Shown piece by piece: positions 55,701 through 63,073 of a stretch of DNA of 64,000 bases; position 1 is the stretch's first letter, and every line of letters starts with the position of its first letter. The notes under the pieces were generated by a model. The model worked only from the letters and a program-made list of their open reading frames with translations. It had not been told where the DNA came from and did not search any database. The DNA comes from Agapetus fuscipes (Eukaryota; Arthropoda; Insecta; Trichoptera; Glossosomatidae). The stretch spans positions 2,232,001 through 2,296,000 of the forward strand of contig OX637343.1 of NCBI GenBank assembly GCA_951799405.1. Reading direction: 5' to 3'. The position numbers and the translations under genes were made by a program.

Positions 55701-56129
55701 TTACCAACCTATTCTACCTGGCCAGAAACAGGTATTAATATCATCATTTAATAATTCATTATTGGTAATTATTAATGAATTATTAAATAATAATTACCCA
55801 ATTACATCTGTTGAACCAGGGTCAAAGTTAAAGTCAAGTGACCCAAGCGGGGATCGAACCAACGTTGTTCCATTCGAAACACGCTAGAAAAATCAGCCCT
55901 CTTGGCCCACGCGGCTATAACCCCGACGAAAGGGTTTACGGGTTTCGAATTGCAGCCATGGCAGAATTCTACTGTAGGAAATCTTGGTTCATTCTTTGAG
56001 TGCACAAAATCGAAATGAATTCATAGTTTTTCTCACCTTTTGACTCTTCGAAGTGATATCTTGATTTTTGACAATGGCAGTCTTTGGTGTTACAACCAGT
56101 GGTTGAAAAATTCTTGACATGTATTTCAT
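43771..56129 (-). CDS. Pars2: Mitochondrial prolyl-tRNA synthetase
   Basis: Eight minus-strand exons join in frame to 441 residues: 56129-56037, 54509-54255, 53607-53527, 52623-52443, 50789-50584, 45300-45097, 44149-44001 and 43927-43771, all GT-AG. The enzyme charges mitochondrial tRNA-Pro with proline. Class II signatures are visible: motif 1 region [20 protein letters not shown] (exon 2), motif 2 [18 protein letters not shown] (exon 4) and motif 3 [15 protein letters not shown] (exon 6). Exons 7-8 form the anticodon-binding domain ([29 protein letters not shown]). A CKAC...CVGC pair in exon 5 could bind zinc and matches the paired cysteines of animal PARS2. The N-terminus ([13 protein letters not shown]) is short, basic and hydrophobic, suitable for mitochondrial import. 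Length is near human PARS2 (475). A LINE and dozens of SINEs lie in its introns without damaging exons. Confidence 0.96.
44165..44665 (+). repeat. SINE-C split by SINE-D
   Basis: 44195-44290 has a SINE-C-like tRNA head (GGTTCAAGTCCC). 44310-44535 is a sense SINE-D (GGTACGAGGCTGAC to GCAACTTAGATTACAG). 44610-44660 resumes the SINE-C body (CCCGGCAAGAATAGGTTGG). Boundaries are approximate. Confidence 0.6.
44755..44928. mobile_element. Hairpin element
   Basis: GAGTTAAATTACCTAAGCGC and ACAGTTTTATTTTC pair with the right arm (GAAAATAAAAGTG, AATTTAACTCA). The loop region carries CGTCCATCTTCAGAGG. Confidence 0.65.
45462..48879 (-). mobile_element. Full-length RTE-like LINE with 10 bp TSD
   Basis: A 3,418 bp element is bounded by TTGCTTTCCT at 45452-45461 and 48880-48889. 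It carries one long ORF, a roughly 360 bp 5' leader and a short (GAA)n 3' tail, the layout of RTE-type non-LTR retrotransposons. It sits in Pars2 intron 5, opposite to no gene; it is in the same transcriptional sense as Pars2. Confidence 0.85.
45474..48521 (-). CDS. LINE endonuclease-reverse transcriptase
   Basis: One uninterrupted 1,015-codon frame. Residues about 75-310 are an APE-type endonuclease: [39 protein letters not shown] and [10 protein letters not shown]. Residues about 550-830 are the reverse transcriptase: [51 protein letters not shown] and the catalytic FADDIVLIS. The C-terminus has [18 protein letters not shown] and [13 protein letters not shown], as in RTE-like insect elements. 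The start at 48521 is the first in-frame ATG; translation could begin slightly later. No stop or frameshift breaks it, so it may still be competent. A thumb/linker segment with [11 protein letters not shown] precedes the RT core. Confidence 0.93.
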   Translation of the reverse strand: MLRAAEIKTHQPARQAWCFNAKNLPKINQPMPSNFQIQVPQVSRACSSESHTGTKPVCLEDSGGGKKSKNCYIKDIKIATYNIRTMRQEEDKIRLEEELRHIKWDVLGISETRLKGEESVTLPSGHILFRNNSQSSAGGVAIMINKNIKNKITKMISISPRVLYVVLEINKKFKIQIIQAYAPTSTADDEEIETFYEDITGAKNMEKARLTILMGDFNAKVGEKKQGDPEYIGMFGLGKRNERGETLVEYLQSEQLYCTNTFFKKQNQRKWTWKSPDGKTKNEIDYIFTDNLKTCKDVSVLNRFDTGSDHRLVRATFKINTKTERYNMVNKKNKKQPTVEMIKHQRATFNTKMKDKLEPLTNLNNMGYYDLSEKITSDFQTVVKTLSFKQKNKNNKLSANTITLMEKRKSMGRDTIEYKEINKTIKREVRKDLRKFNNELITKTIESNKNMKVLRRNNAEGKKNITKVKDKNGRTLNDKAEITGAIHEFYTDLYTSKTQNINQSQNTVILNVGSEDVPEITHEEMENALKYMKKNKAPGEDKITNDILKMGCKKLNEAVKILLNKCIELEAIPENWHNAEVVLLFKKGDPEDLENYRPISLLSHLYKLLTKILTNRLTQKLDMYQPVEQAGFRKGFGTTDHIQTVRLLIEKTTEYKIPIHLAFVDYKKAFDSVEPWAIIQALNDARIDSRYSRLIKFIYDHATMDIKLDDETRTDKINIKRGVRQGDTISPKLFTLALENIFKMMNWDNKGIKIDGVYLNHLRFADDIVLISKDIEELKSMIKELHETSLKIGLEMNISKTKIMSPTNESLNINNKHIEAVNEYIYLGHKIKMGKENQTAEIPRRIGLGWAAFGKLKHILENKDIPMNLKRKIYETCILPVTTYGLETISLTAVSVHKLKCSQRSMERRMLGISLKDRKRNEDIRHLTKVTDIMDRIAKLKWQWAGHMARRDDNRWATKILKWRPWEDKRSVGRPQKRWSDDIVPVAGRKWIQRAQDRKEWRNMEEAYIQQWRDG
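48895..49090 (+). repeat. Dispersed repeat, family E
   Basis: CTATGTGAACAGTCACATG, AAGAACAAAAATCACAAAAG and AAGTTGGATGACGCCTATG match 36842-37033 in inverse orientation; a scrap lies at 14752-14802. Confidence 0.55.
49116..49925 (+). mobile_element. CR1/L2-like LINE, 5' truncated, open C-terminal frame
   Basis: The frame 49119-49844 encodes the last 240 residues of ORF2: [52 protein letters not shown] and [19 protein letters not shown]. The 3' UTR (TTGAGGTGTGACACACAC, AAACGGCGCTC, AAATAAATTATCC, (TA)n) is shared with SINE-B. A second truncated copy at 51750-52092 is nearly identical. Confidence 0.85.
50037..50345 (+). repeat. SINE-B with LINE-type 3' tail
   Basis: Head GACCGGTCTGTAGTCCAG, diverged box B, body CCTTTACCAAAGACCGGTCA, then CTTGAGGTGTGATACACA, AAACAGCTCTCACC, AAATAAATCATCC and (ATT)n. 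Confidence 0.8.
50815..51205 (-). repeat. SINE-B split by a sense SINE-D
   Basis: 50840-50875 and 51111-51205 are antisense SINE-B (TTTTTCACCCAGC...GAGCATATTTGAAAATA...GGGATTCGAACCC). 50895-51105 is a plus-strand SINE-D ending (TTAGA)n. Confidence 0.7.
51218..51430 (-). repeat. SINE-B with LINE-type tail, 5' truncated
   Basis: GGATGATTTATTTGGTGAGC, CTGCGAGCTTGATCG, GTAAGGCTAGATGGACC, GGAGCATATTTGAAAA in antisense order. Confidence 0.72.
51570..52140. repeat. SINE-C split by a LINE 3' end
   Basis: 51570-51720 is a sense SINE-C (box B GGTTCAAACCC, ATGTCATTGGG) and GGCCAGGCAAAATAGG resumes at 52115. Between them, 51745-52092 (minus) is a truncated copy of the 49116 LINE, coding 81 residues from [15 protein letters not shown] to [10 protein letters not shown]. 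Confidence 0.72.
52141..52378 (-). repeat. SINE-D copy
   Basis: (ATAATCT)n, AGCTGCAAGGATATG, CTGCATGTGTGC, CCCTGAACCGGGGTGGC and GTCAGCCTCGTACC; it ends about 65 bp before Pars2 exon 4. Confidence 0.72.
52696..53215 (+). repeat. SINE-A interrupted by a LINE 3' end
   Basis: SINE-A head and body (52696-52838, box B TTCGAATCCC) break at ACTCAGCC and resume with CTTCACAAGAAATGAG at 53035. The intervening 52840-53034 codes [16 protein letters not shown] and [15 protein letters not shown] with a stop, then AAATGGCGCCAC and a (CAAT)n tail: a fourth LINE 3' subtype. Confidence 0.82.
53395..53470 (+). repeat. Single arm of the 28105 foldback family
   Basis: GGGATCTGTTAC, CCGTGGTCTATGG and AGCTGGAGCTTCCGG match the left arm at 28110-28180; no right arm follows. 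Confidence 0.5.
53676..53880 (+). repeat. 32 bp x 6 tandem repeat containing SINE-B start
   Basis: Units begin at 53676, 53708, 53740, 53772, 53804 and 53836, with a partial seventh. Each holds TATACATATCTTATATCTAA plus GTGACCGGTCCG. GACCGGTCCGT is the first segment of SINE-B, so the array seems to have captured a SINE 5' end. Confidence 0.9.
53925..54215 (+). repeat. SINE-B with LINE-type 3' tail
   Basis: Box B GGTTTGAATCCCGGC, AAAGACCCGTCACTAAAAGG, then GGGCTCTTGAGGTGTGATAC, AAACAGCGCTCACC, AAATAAATCATGC and AATATTATTATA. It ends about 40 bp before the exon 2 donor of Pars2. Confidence 0.82.
54560..54745 (-). repeat. SINE-D, 5' part
   Basis: CACAATCAGACACGTATAAG, GTCGCATGTGAGC, CTGAAACAGGGGTGAC and TTTTTACAGAATTTGTGGTCA; the microsatellite tail is missing. 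Confidence 0.65.
54768..55455 (+). repeat. SINE-A broken by two SINE-D insertions
   Basis: The SINE-A head (54768-54826) stops at GGGTGTC. SINE-D number one (54827-55056, minus) intervenes; AGAAATGATTTCCCG resumes the SINE-A (55057-55089). SINE-D number two (55090-55345) follows, and GTGTTTATTTCAAACC continues the SINE-A to about 55455. Confidence 0.85.
55090..55345 (-). repeat. Reference SINE-D copy with 11 bp TSD
   Basis: GTGTTTATTTC occurs at 55079-55089 and 55346-55356, exactly repeating the SINE-A target. This fixes the SINE-D ends: 5' TCCTTGACTTATAGG and 3' microsatellite (ATAGATTAT)n. TSD length and tail show target-primed reverse transcription. Degenerate box A-like (GGTATGAGG) and box B-like (GGTTCACTTTGCC) segments 35 bp apart may be a decayed pol III promoter. 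Confidence 0.88.
55645..55935 (-). repeat. SINE-C with poly-A
   Basis: Poly-T (55648-55670), GATTTGTGAAGAGGAATGC, an (ATTATTAA)-rich middle, and the inverted head GGGGATCGAACCAACG, CGCGGCTATAAC. Confidence 0.8.
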
Positions 56130-56621
56130 AATGCAATACTTCGTCTAAATTTCTTGTGTTTTATTTATTTTTAACGATTAAACATCGAAATTGAGGATGT
56201 GTTGAAAATATAACCTAAAACTTTGAGGTTATATTTTTTTGATACTTGACAGCCAGTGATGGTGTTAACACAACAAAAAAAACCCCAAGGCTACATTTGT
56301 TACCTACCATACACATAGAAAATCTTTTTTCTTTTCCGCTTTTTTTTATCATTCTTTGAAGTAAAATCTCTTTTTTGTGAAAATTATGATACTTAAAACT
56401 TAAATCCATTAGTTATTTTTCCTTCATTGAATTCATTCCTCCAAATGTGATGTGTTCTCATACAGATGATTTTTTATGGTACCTACTACAAATCAATCAC
56501 AGACAGCTCGGCTATGGACAAATCGGTCACAAGACTGTTCCTCCACACAACTTTTCGGTTTACGACATTTCTATTGTGTGACCAAATTGTCCGTGACGTG
56601 AAATCGTCTGTGGTCTTCTGT

Positions 56622-56863
56622 AATCTAAGTTGTAAAAATATATTAACATTCAAACACATCAAATGCATACCCACAAACAGACACGTGTAAGCTTGCGCTT
56701 ACAAATGCTGAATGTGTACTTACAAATTAAAATCTAAACCTCAAATGAATTAAACCCTGCAACTTTTGCCGACATACCCTGAAACAGGGGTGACATTGGC
56801 AAAGTGAACCATTTTTTTACATTATGGGTGGTCAGCCTCATACCAACCTATAAGTCAACGAAC
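56622..56863 (-). repeat. SINE-D copy upstream of Pars2
   Basis: TAATCTAAGTTGTAAAAATATATT, CACGTGTAAGCTTGCGC, CCTGAAACAGGGGTGAC and AAGTCAACGAACA. Confidence 0.75.
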
Positions 56864-57467
56864 ACAAATGATAAATAACATTCAGGTATATAAAAACAAC
56901 AAAAACGTTCCAAATAAAAGTCAATCCGTATCCAAAAAAAAAATTCAACAACATTATATCAGTTAGCCTTTTTCATAGTAACCCTGCCGTAAGATGTAAT
57001 TATTTTGTATGAATACTTAGGTGCAGAGTCCATTAGAATATATTTTTTGTAAAACAAACAATATTACATTTTATAACAAAAACATCTTTATTTGAAACTT
57101 AAAAAATCAAAACATACAATCTTCGAGCATTGACTCACATAGATGGGTAGTTCTAACAAAAACACAAACATTTTTAGAGGCTCGGTTATTGCAATCGTTG
57201 AAATATAAGATTCTTAATAACCGCACCTCATTCCACATTTTCAAAAATGCAACCCATATTTTATTTTCATGGTATGTGTAAAAATATTATTTGAGGTACA
57301 TGCAAGCTCCTTTTCAGAGGCTAATGCCACTTCAGGTGCTCGCTAAAATTAACCCGATTATTATAACTGTACAATATATTTTGTAAAACACATAGCTTAC
57401 TCTTCAGTATCCCAGATACAAATCTCTACCTCTGTATTATTCACAAATCTAATTATCACTTCCCTAA

Positions 57468-57862
57468 AGCCTCACTAGAGCTTAGAATGTATTTTATTCT
57501 TGGGTATGGTTACTTTACTTTACTTTCTTCGGCTCATAAGCCTTGAAGGCTCAGGGCCTCCCGCACCACAATCCTCCAGGACTCTCTGTCTTGTGCTGCT
57601 TCCCTCCATGGTCCCCTCACTCCCAGAACTTTGGCGTCGGCTTCAACGTTGTCTGCCCGCCACATCCTGGGACGTCCGAGTGGTCTAACACCTGAGGGGG
57701 CACCATCCAAGACAATTCTGATGATCCTGGAATCCTCTGCACGTGCTATATGTCCGGCCTACTGGAGTCTTCTTGATTTTATAACCGACACTATGTTTGG
57801 GTCTTCGATCATGCGTATGGTGAATTAACAAAAAACAATCTAAGCTCTAGTGAGGCCTAAAG
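57468..57862 (-). mobile_element. LINE C-terminal fragment enclosed by inverted repeats
   Basis: CCTCACTAGAGCTTAGA at 57469 is inverted at 57840-57857 (TCTAAGCTCTAGTGAGG). Between them, the minus strand codes RMIEDPNIVSVIKSRR, GHIARAEDSRI, GRPRMWRADNVEADAK and EAAQDRESWR with one stop, then (AGTAA)n: a dead RTE-like ORF2 end. Confidence 0.7.
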
Positions 57863-57909
57863 TAAGTAAGTGTTAGTAGGATTGGTGAATACGAGAGTCA
57901 AACTCAACT

Positions 57910-58135
57910 ATAATCTGTAATCTAAGTTGCAAAGATATATTGACATTTAAGGCTCATACTGAATGCATGCTCACATGCAGGCACGTGTAATTTTGCAGGA
58001 ACACATGCTGCATGTGCACATACAAAATATACCAAACCTCACATGAGCATAAACCTAGTAACTCCAGCGGGCTGTCCCTGAAACCAGGGTGGCATTGGAA
58101 AAGTAAACCAATCATGTGGGGTCAACCTCATAGCA
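57910..58135 (-). repeat. SINE-D (diverged)
   Basis: AATCTAAGTTGCAAAGATATATTG, GCTGCATGTGCAC, CCTGAAACCAGGGTGGC and GGGGTCAACCTCATAG. 58140-58560 shows nothing identifiable. Confidence 0.65.
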
Positions 58136-58564
58136 ATCATAGTGTTATATCATAATACATGAAAAATTTATCGCTCACAAGAGGTGCTGATTTAGTCTGC
58201 ATACATATTTTGGTAAATGACTCAGTTGAATTTAACATCTTCTTTTATAGTTGAGATACAACTTATAACATGTTATTGAAGTTTCAAATATTTTTAGAAA
58301 TGAAAAAATTACTGTCATCCAAATGTGACAACTTAATAAGAAAACTTAAATATTAAAGCATTTCCTATATAAATAATAAAAGCATTCATACTACAATGTT
58401 CACATGTTCTATACAAGGAGGAATGCACGTTCTATAAATCTTTTTTGTCATTCATTCCTTTGAATAAGTCAGTTACACTTCAACACACCAAATTCTGGTT
58501 AAAGACCAATCCTCACCAACACTAAATGCATAAAATTCAACATTAATGCATGTTTAATTTAAAA

Positions 58565-58765
58565 TAAAAATATTTTTTCAAAAACGTAGTTTTATTTTCA
58601 CAATAATTGATTTTATCTGCCTCGAGTACTTTCGACCTTCAAGTTTCAGGTCATTTTCAAGAGTGATGACATGAAAAATATCAAATATACAAAAAATAAA
58701 AAATATTTTTCCAAAAATATTTTTATTTTACATTAAAAAAAAAAAAACACTGTGTGAATACACAA
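58565..58765. mobile_element. Half hairpin of the 21690 family
   Basis: TTTTATTTTCACAATAATTG, CGAGTACTTTCGACCTTCAA and TCAAGAGTGATGACATG match the left arm at 21725-21810; the right arm is lost. Confidence 0.55.
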
Positions 58766-58867
58766 ACCCTCCTAAGTGTAATTAATGCATGTTTGACATT
58801 CAAAATATATTAGAGTCGTATAGAATAAAAGACAACAATCTAAAATTAAAAGATGAAACTTCAATTA

Positions 58868-59185
58868 TTACAAGGACAAGAACTTGAGAATTGGTGCTTT
58901 GTAGTGACGACCAAGCTCGTAAAAAGTCTGATCAGTATCTCAGTTGGTAGAGTGCTTGCATTCCATGCCGTGAACTTGGGTTTGAATCTCACCGAGGGTG
59001 TCAGAAATTATTTCCCGTTTCGGTGTTTATTTCAAACCCCAAAATAAAATACCAGCAAGGTTTACTCAGTCTTCACAAGGAATGAGCACCAGCCCCGTCA
59101 GGAGGTGGGAAACTCTCACTTCAACTGCAGTGGTTGATGTAAGGCTGGTCCCCTTACCCGTAAAAACAAATTAGGCTCGAATCGC
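58868..59185 (+). repeat. SINE-B/SINE-A fused copy
   Basis: SINE-B end AACTTGAGAATTGG...GACGACCAAGCTC, linker GTAAAAAGT, then a SINE-A from CTCAGTTGGTAGAGTGC through GGGTTTGAATCTC to CGAATCGCCACATGC. Confidence 0.78.
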
Positions 59186-59214
59186 CACATGCTTTTCTCA
59201 TCATGTCCATATGT

Positions 59215-59521
59215 TTGATGATATGATGAGTTGATAATTTCCTTATAGCGCCGTTTCGTGATATAGTCACTTCAAGGGCGCTTGTGCATGTGATATCAGA
59301 AATTTGCTTGTCTTCAGTGCATTTCGGAACTTTCCATGATCCTCTAGCTCTCTCACATGATGAGGCAGGTGGTTCCTGGCTAAAGGATCAGCAACTGCAA
59401 GTGCACGCTCTTCAAACACTGTGTTAACTCTTCCTATAGACTCTTTAATACGTGACTTGGTTCCGGTTATCTCATTTAAATTAACAACCCTAGATTGTCG
59501 CAAATGTTCTGTACGACTCAT
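59215..59521 (-). mobile_element. CR1/L2-like LINE 3' end
   Basis: The minus frame encodes RVNTVFEERALAVADPLARN and FRNALKTSKFLISHAQAPLK, then a stop, TATAGCGCCGTTTCG-type 3' UTR and (ATC)n. It is a sister of 25340-25620. Confidence 0.75.
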
Positions 59522-59569
59522 TTATTGAACAAGTCAAAACTGATGATGATTCTGTAAAGCATGCAGTTT

Positions 59570-59900
59570 TAGGCACACACAGCCTGCTTTCCAGGATCTG
59601 TTGCCGTGGTCTGTAGGAGCTGGAGCTTCCTGACATTGACACAGTAATAACTTTTTTCGGGCTGTGTAGCCGTGGTCTGGTTGATTCTTTCCGGACAGTT
59701 TCGCCCATTGCACATTTCTGTGAGACCAGATCCTGTAAGAAGATCACAGAGACTGGCCAACTGCTGATAATGCCCATCGTAGCAATGGGCGAAACTGTCC
59801 GGAGAGAATCAACCAGACCACGGCTACATAACCCGAAAAAAGTGTTTGTCATGTCAACAAAAACCGGCTGTGAAAGCTTCAATGTACTTCCTGACATTGT
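59570..59900. mobile_element. Nested foldback elements
   Basis: Outer DNA (GGATCTGTTGCCGTGG, GGAGCTTCCTGACATTG) is of the 28105 family. Inside lies a second hairpin: GGCTGTGTAGCCGTGGTCTG, TTTCCGGACAGTTTCGCCCA and their inverses, related to 41165-41348. CTTCCTGACATTG borders the inner element on both sides. Confidence 0.7.
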
Positions 59901-60004
59901 CTGCGATGGGCTTCTTCAGTGTGTGAAGGTGAAATGACTATGATGTTGCTGATGAAACTTGCAGTGGCTGTTGATGAGAGGTCTCGTTGGATGTAAGAAC
60001 CTGT

Positions 60005-60981
60005 TCACACTCCCTTGGCGACGCCCACCAGCGCGGGGCGCACGCAGCGCTCCTGCAGCTTGTATCCTATTTTACTAACGACAACTACGGTCCCTGGCTC
60101 GGCACCTTCCACCGCCTGAAAAAGTTAAAGTAATAGTTTGCAATGCATTTGTTTTGCTGTTGTATAGAACGGTCTTAAATATCTGTGTTTTCATTGATAA
60201 GAAGCTATCTACATGAATGTCCAACAAGCTATGTGACATCACCCATAATAAATTGAATAGCAGATTACCAATAATCAGAGATTTTTCTTTTTACAGCAAC
60301 TGCGTCTAACTCGGCACATCAAAGAAAACATTAACAATACAATTTTTAATACATAGGGGCTGTCCATATATTACGTCATTCGCATTAAGAGGGGGGGAGT
60401 CTGGTCTGCGGATGATGGCAAATGATGTACGAGTACCAAAAGTGACGTCGTTCTTGTAAATACCAATTTCTACAAAATATTATGTGAGTAATATAACATT
60501 ATTAATTATTAAGCTCATCCATTATTACAGCAAGAAGGGAGGGGGGGGTCATTAGATAATGACTATAGGATGATTGTAGGGGGGGGGGGGTCGAAAATCG
60601 GGCAAAATCGATGACGTAATTTATGGACGGCCCCATAGCTCTCTTTTTTTCTCTTCCAGGGGGGGCAGCTGCGGCAGAAAAATTAACCTAAATCCAAAAT
60701 TGTTATTAAATTGTATTGCAATTACTACCCCCACCGTTAAATTTTGGTGACGATGATCTTCAATTTTCTAAAACCTGCCCCCCCTAGATTTTATCCTGGG
60801 TACGCCCATGGATATAAGTAGGTACCTGTGCAAATAATGCCTCGTGCAGATTGGGGTTGAACTTCTCCTTGAGGGGGTTGACGGGCTCCAGGCCGTGCCG
60901 CCTGAACACCTGCATCAGCTGGGCCTCCGTCAGGGTCAGCCCATCAAACAGATTCTTCAGGTGAGGATTGGCTTCAGACAC
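60005..60981 (-). CDS. Grpel1: GrpE protein homolog, mitochondrial, C-terminal two exons
   Basis: Exons 60981-60826 and 60115-60005 encode the last 88 residues. Signatures are NPHLKNLFDGLTLTEAQL, VFRRHGLEPVNP, KFNPNLHEALF and then EGAEPGTVVVVSKIGYKLQE and RCVRPALVGVAKG, the beta-rich head domain of GrpE. GrpE is the nucleotide exchange factor of mitochondrial Hsp70 (mortalin) and works in protein import and folding. The acceptor before 60981 shows further upstream exons exist (transit peptide and long dimer helix), but none is found up to 64000, so they probably lie beyond the right edge. A GGGGC-ended MITE occupies the last intron. Confidence 0.93.
60356..60634. mobile_element. GGGGCYGTCCATA-ended MITE, copy 2
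   Basis: It is nearly identical to 36233-36523 including the poly-G runs and ATA borders, and lies in the GrpE intron. Confidence 0.82.
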
Positions 60982-60999
60982 CTACAAATAAAGCATTTT

Positions 61000-62380
61000 T
61001 TAATGGGTATTATTTTATTATGTGTTCTGAGAGATGTCTGGAGTCCATATTATGAGAGAAACAATCACTTTTTCCCTTTTATGTGGTTTTTTAGTCTATT
61101 CCTGGGTCTTTGATTTGCACTTTTTTACACTTTAGGCACTTTTCTACTCTATGGTCGCTTTTTCCCCATTTCCTGTTTCCCTATTTCCAGTTCCCCCATA
61201 ACCCGGTCGCCATTTGTCATAAAGCGTCATTTTTCCCTTGTGGTCACATGTCAGTTGAATTCACCTTCGAAAATTTGAGTGAATTGACAATATTCCTGGG
61301 CAAAAACATTTAAAAAAGAGTGTTATTTTACCATCTTGTGTCCCTGTGAACAATTAAAAACTAAAACAGGCGAAATTGTGGTGTTTAAAAGTGTATAAGC
61401 GTGGCATACCTACAAAAATATAATGTATTTTTGTGGGTATGCCACGCATTTACGAAAAACGTTTTTCGTTATTTTAACGGAGTTTTTACTTTAGATAACA
61501 TCAAAATCAGTGTTATGAGTTGTGATAACAAAAAAGGGCCACCTCCCGCCGAAATCTCACAGGATTCAGGTGATGTGGATGCATTGAGGTATATATACTA
61601 GAGACGTAACGTTGCTCGAAACACGTAGCACCCTGTAGTAAGTCAAAAGTCGTACTCGAGAAAAACCCGATTTTGAGGCTCGTCAGTCTCACGCAGACTT
61701 ACACAGCGAACGGATGTGACAGGTGGTAATACATATTGCCATAAATGTCTAAATATTGTGATTGGAGTTTTCAAACACCATTGTTTTTGAACTTGATCAA
61801 TTATACAACATGCACAAATGAAAAAAAAACACAACATACTAGCACAGATTAATTATTAAAACAATTTATTTTTGAAAAAAAATTAGTTTTTCTTAAATAT
61901 ATTTTAATTAATGTTACACATTTGACACCGACAATAAGGTTGTATACTGCCGGGTTGCTGGTTGAAGACTTGCTCATATTATTTTTAAAAGTAAAGGACT
62001 AAAGTTACATTTCATTTTAATCTGACATTCATTTTTAATAGTATTACTGTAGGGGAATTTTATATCAGAGAATTATGACATCCAGCCCTTTTTGTCGTGT
62101 TTGAAGTCTGCCATGTGTTTGCTAAAATTATTGCTATCTCGTTTTAACCTGAGAGTACAGTGCGCGTTATTCGATGCAGAAGCTGGATAAAAACTGATTG
62201 TCTCCTTGCATCTGCATTAAAACGTTTCCAACGGACTTCGGCTTGACATTTTTTTCCTGATTGTATGATGGTTGCGGCTCTATAGTATATATCTCAATGT
62301 GTGGATGTAAAAATGCGGATATGACACTTCGGAATCAGGTTCACCGCCGCGGCGTCAGAAACGGCTTAGGGTTGTCTTGG
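61000..62380. other. Presumed GrpE intron, little recognised
   Basis: No GrpE exon is found. A short plus-strand frame at 61516-61590 (MSCDNKKGPPPAEISQDSGD...) followed by GTATAT could be a first exon of something, but there is no corroboration. Confidence 0.4.
61398..61446. repeat. Perfect-arm short hairpin
   Basis: GCGTGGCATACCTACAAAAA is inverted right after a few bases as TTTTTGTGGGTATGCCACGC; arms about 23 bp, loop under 5 bp. Possibly the junction of two element ends. Confidence 0.7.
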
Positions 62381-62520
62381 ACCCAAGGATAGATTATCTG
62401 GTTTCCCAGAGGGAGCCACTTAATGCTATACCAGACGAGTCCTCCACCCGAAATGGACTCTCAAATAAAGGAAATGACCGAATCCGGAGTTATAGAGGCA
62501 GCGGAGTCATCTCCCAGCTT

Positions 62521-62911
62521 CTTATCAAAAATGTTCCTAACACTCAAATCGGACGATTCCCCGAGAATGATTTTCAACCAAAATCGTTAAAACTTCTTCC
62601 TAGACCCGGCTCCGTTCGAACTCATAAGCCACTACAAAGTGTCAGAGTTTCTTATCAAAAATGTTCCTAACACTCAAATCGGACGATTCCCCGAGAATGA
62701 TTTTCAACCAAAATCGTTAAAACTTCTTCCTAGACCCGGCTCCGTTCAAACTCATAAGCCACTACAAAGTGTCAGAGTTTCTTATCAAAAATGTTCCTAA
62801 CACTCAAATCGGACGATTCCCCGAGAATAATTTTCAACCTGAAATCGTCAAAACTTCTTCCTAGACCCGGCTCCGTTCAAACTCATAAGCCACTACAAAG
62901 TGTCAGAGTTT
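62521..62911 (+). repeat. 130 bp x 3 tandem repeat in the DIRS-like RT
   Basis: CTTATCAAAAATGTTCCTAA begins at 62521, 62651 and 62781 with nearly identical units; the third has a one-base insertion. Confidence 0.93.
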
Positions 62912-63011
62912 CTGTAGCCAAACGATTGGTTGTCGAAAATAGACCTATCGCAAGCTTACTTTCATCTCCCAATAGCACATCGGAGATTTTTGCGACTGGT
63001 CTATGGAGGAG

Positions 63012-63013
<2 letters not shown>

Positions 63014-63073
<60 letters not shown>

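Noticed and set aside
61516..61601. Possible first exon MSCDNKKGPPPAEI...
   Set aside because: Only 25 codons with a weak donor and no downstream partner exon; retained only as a note.
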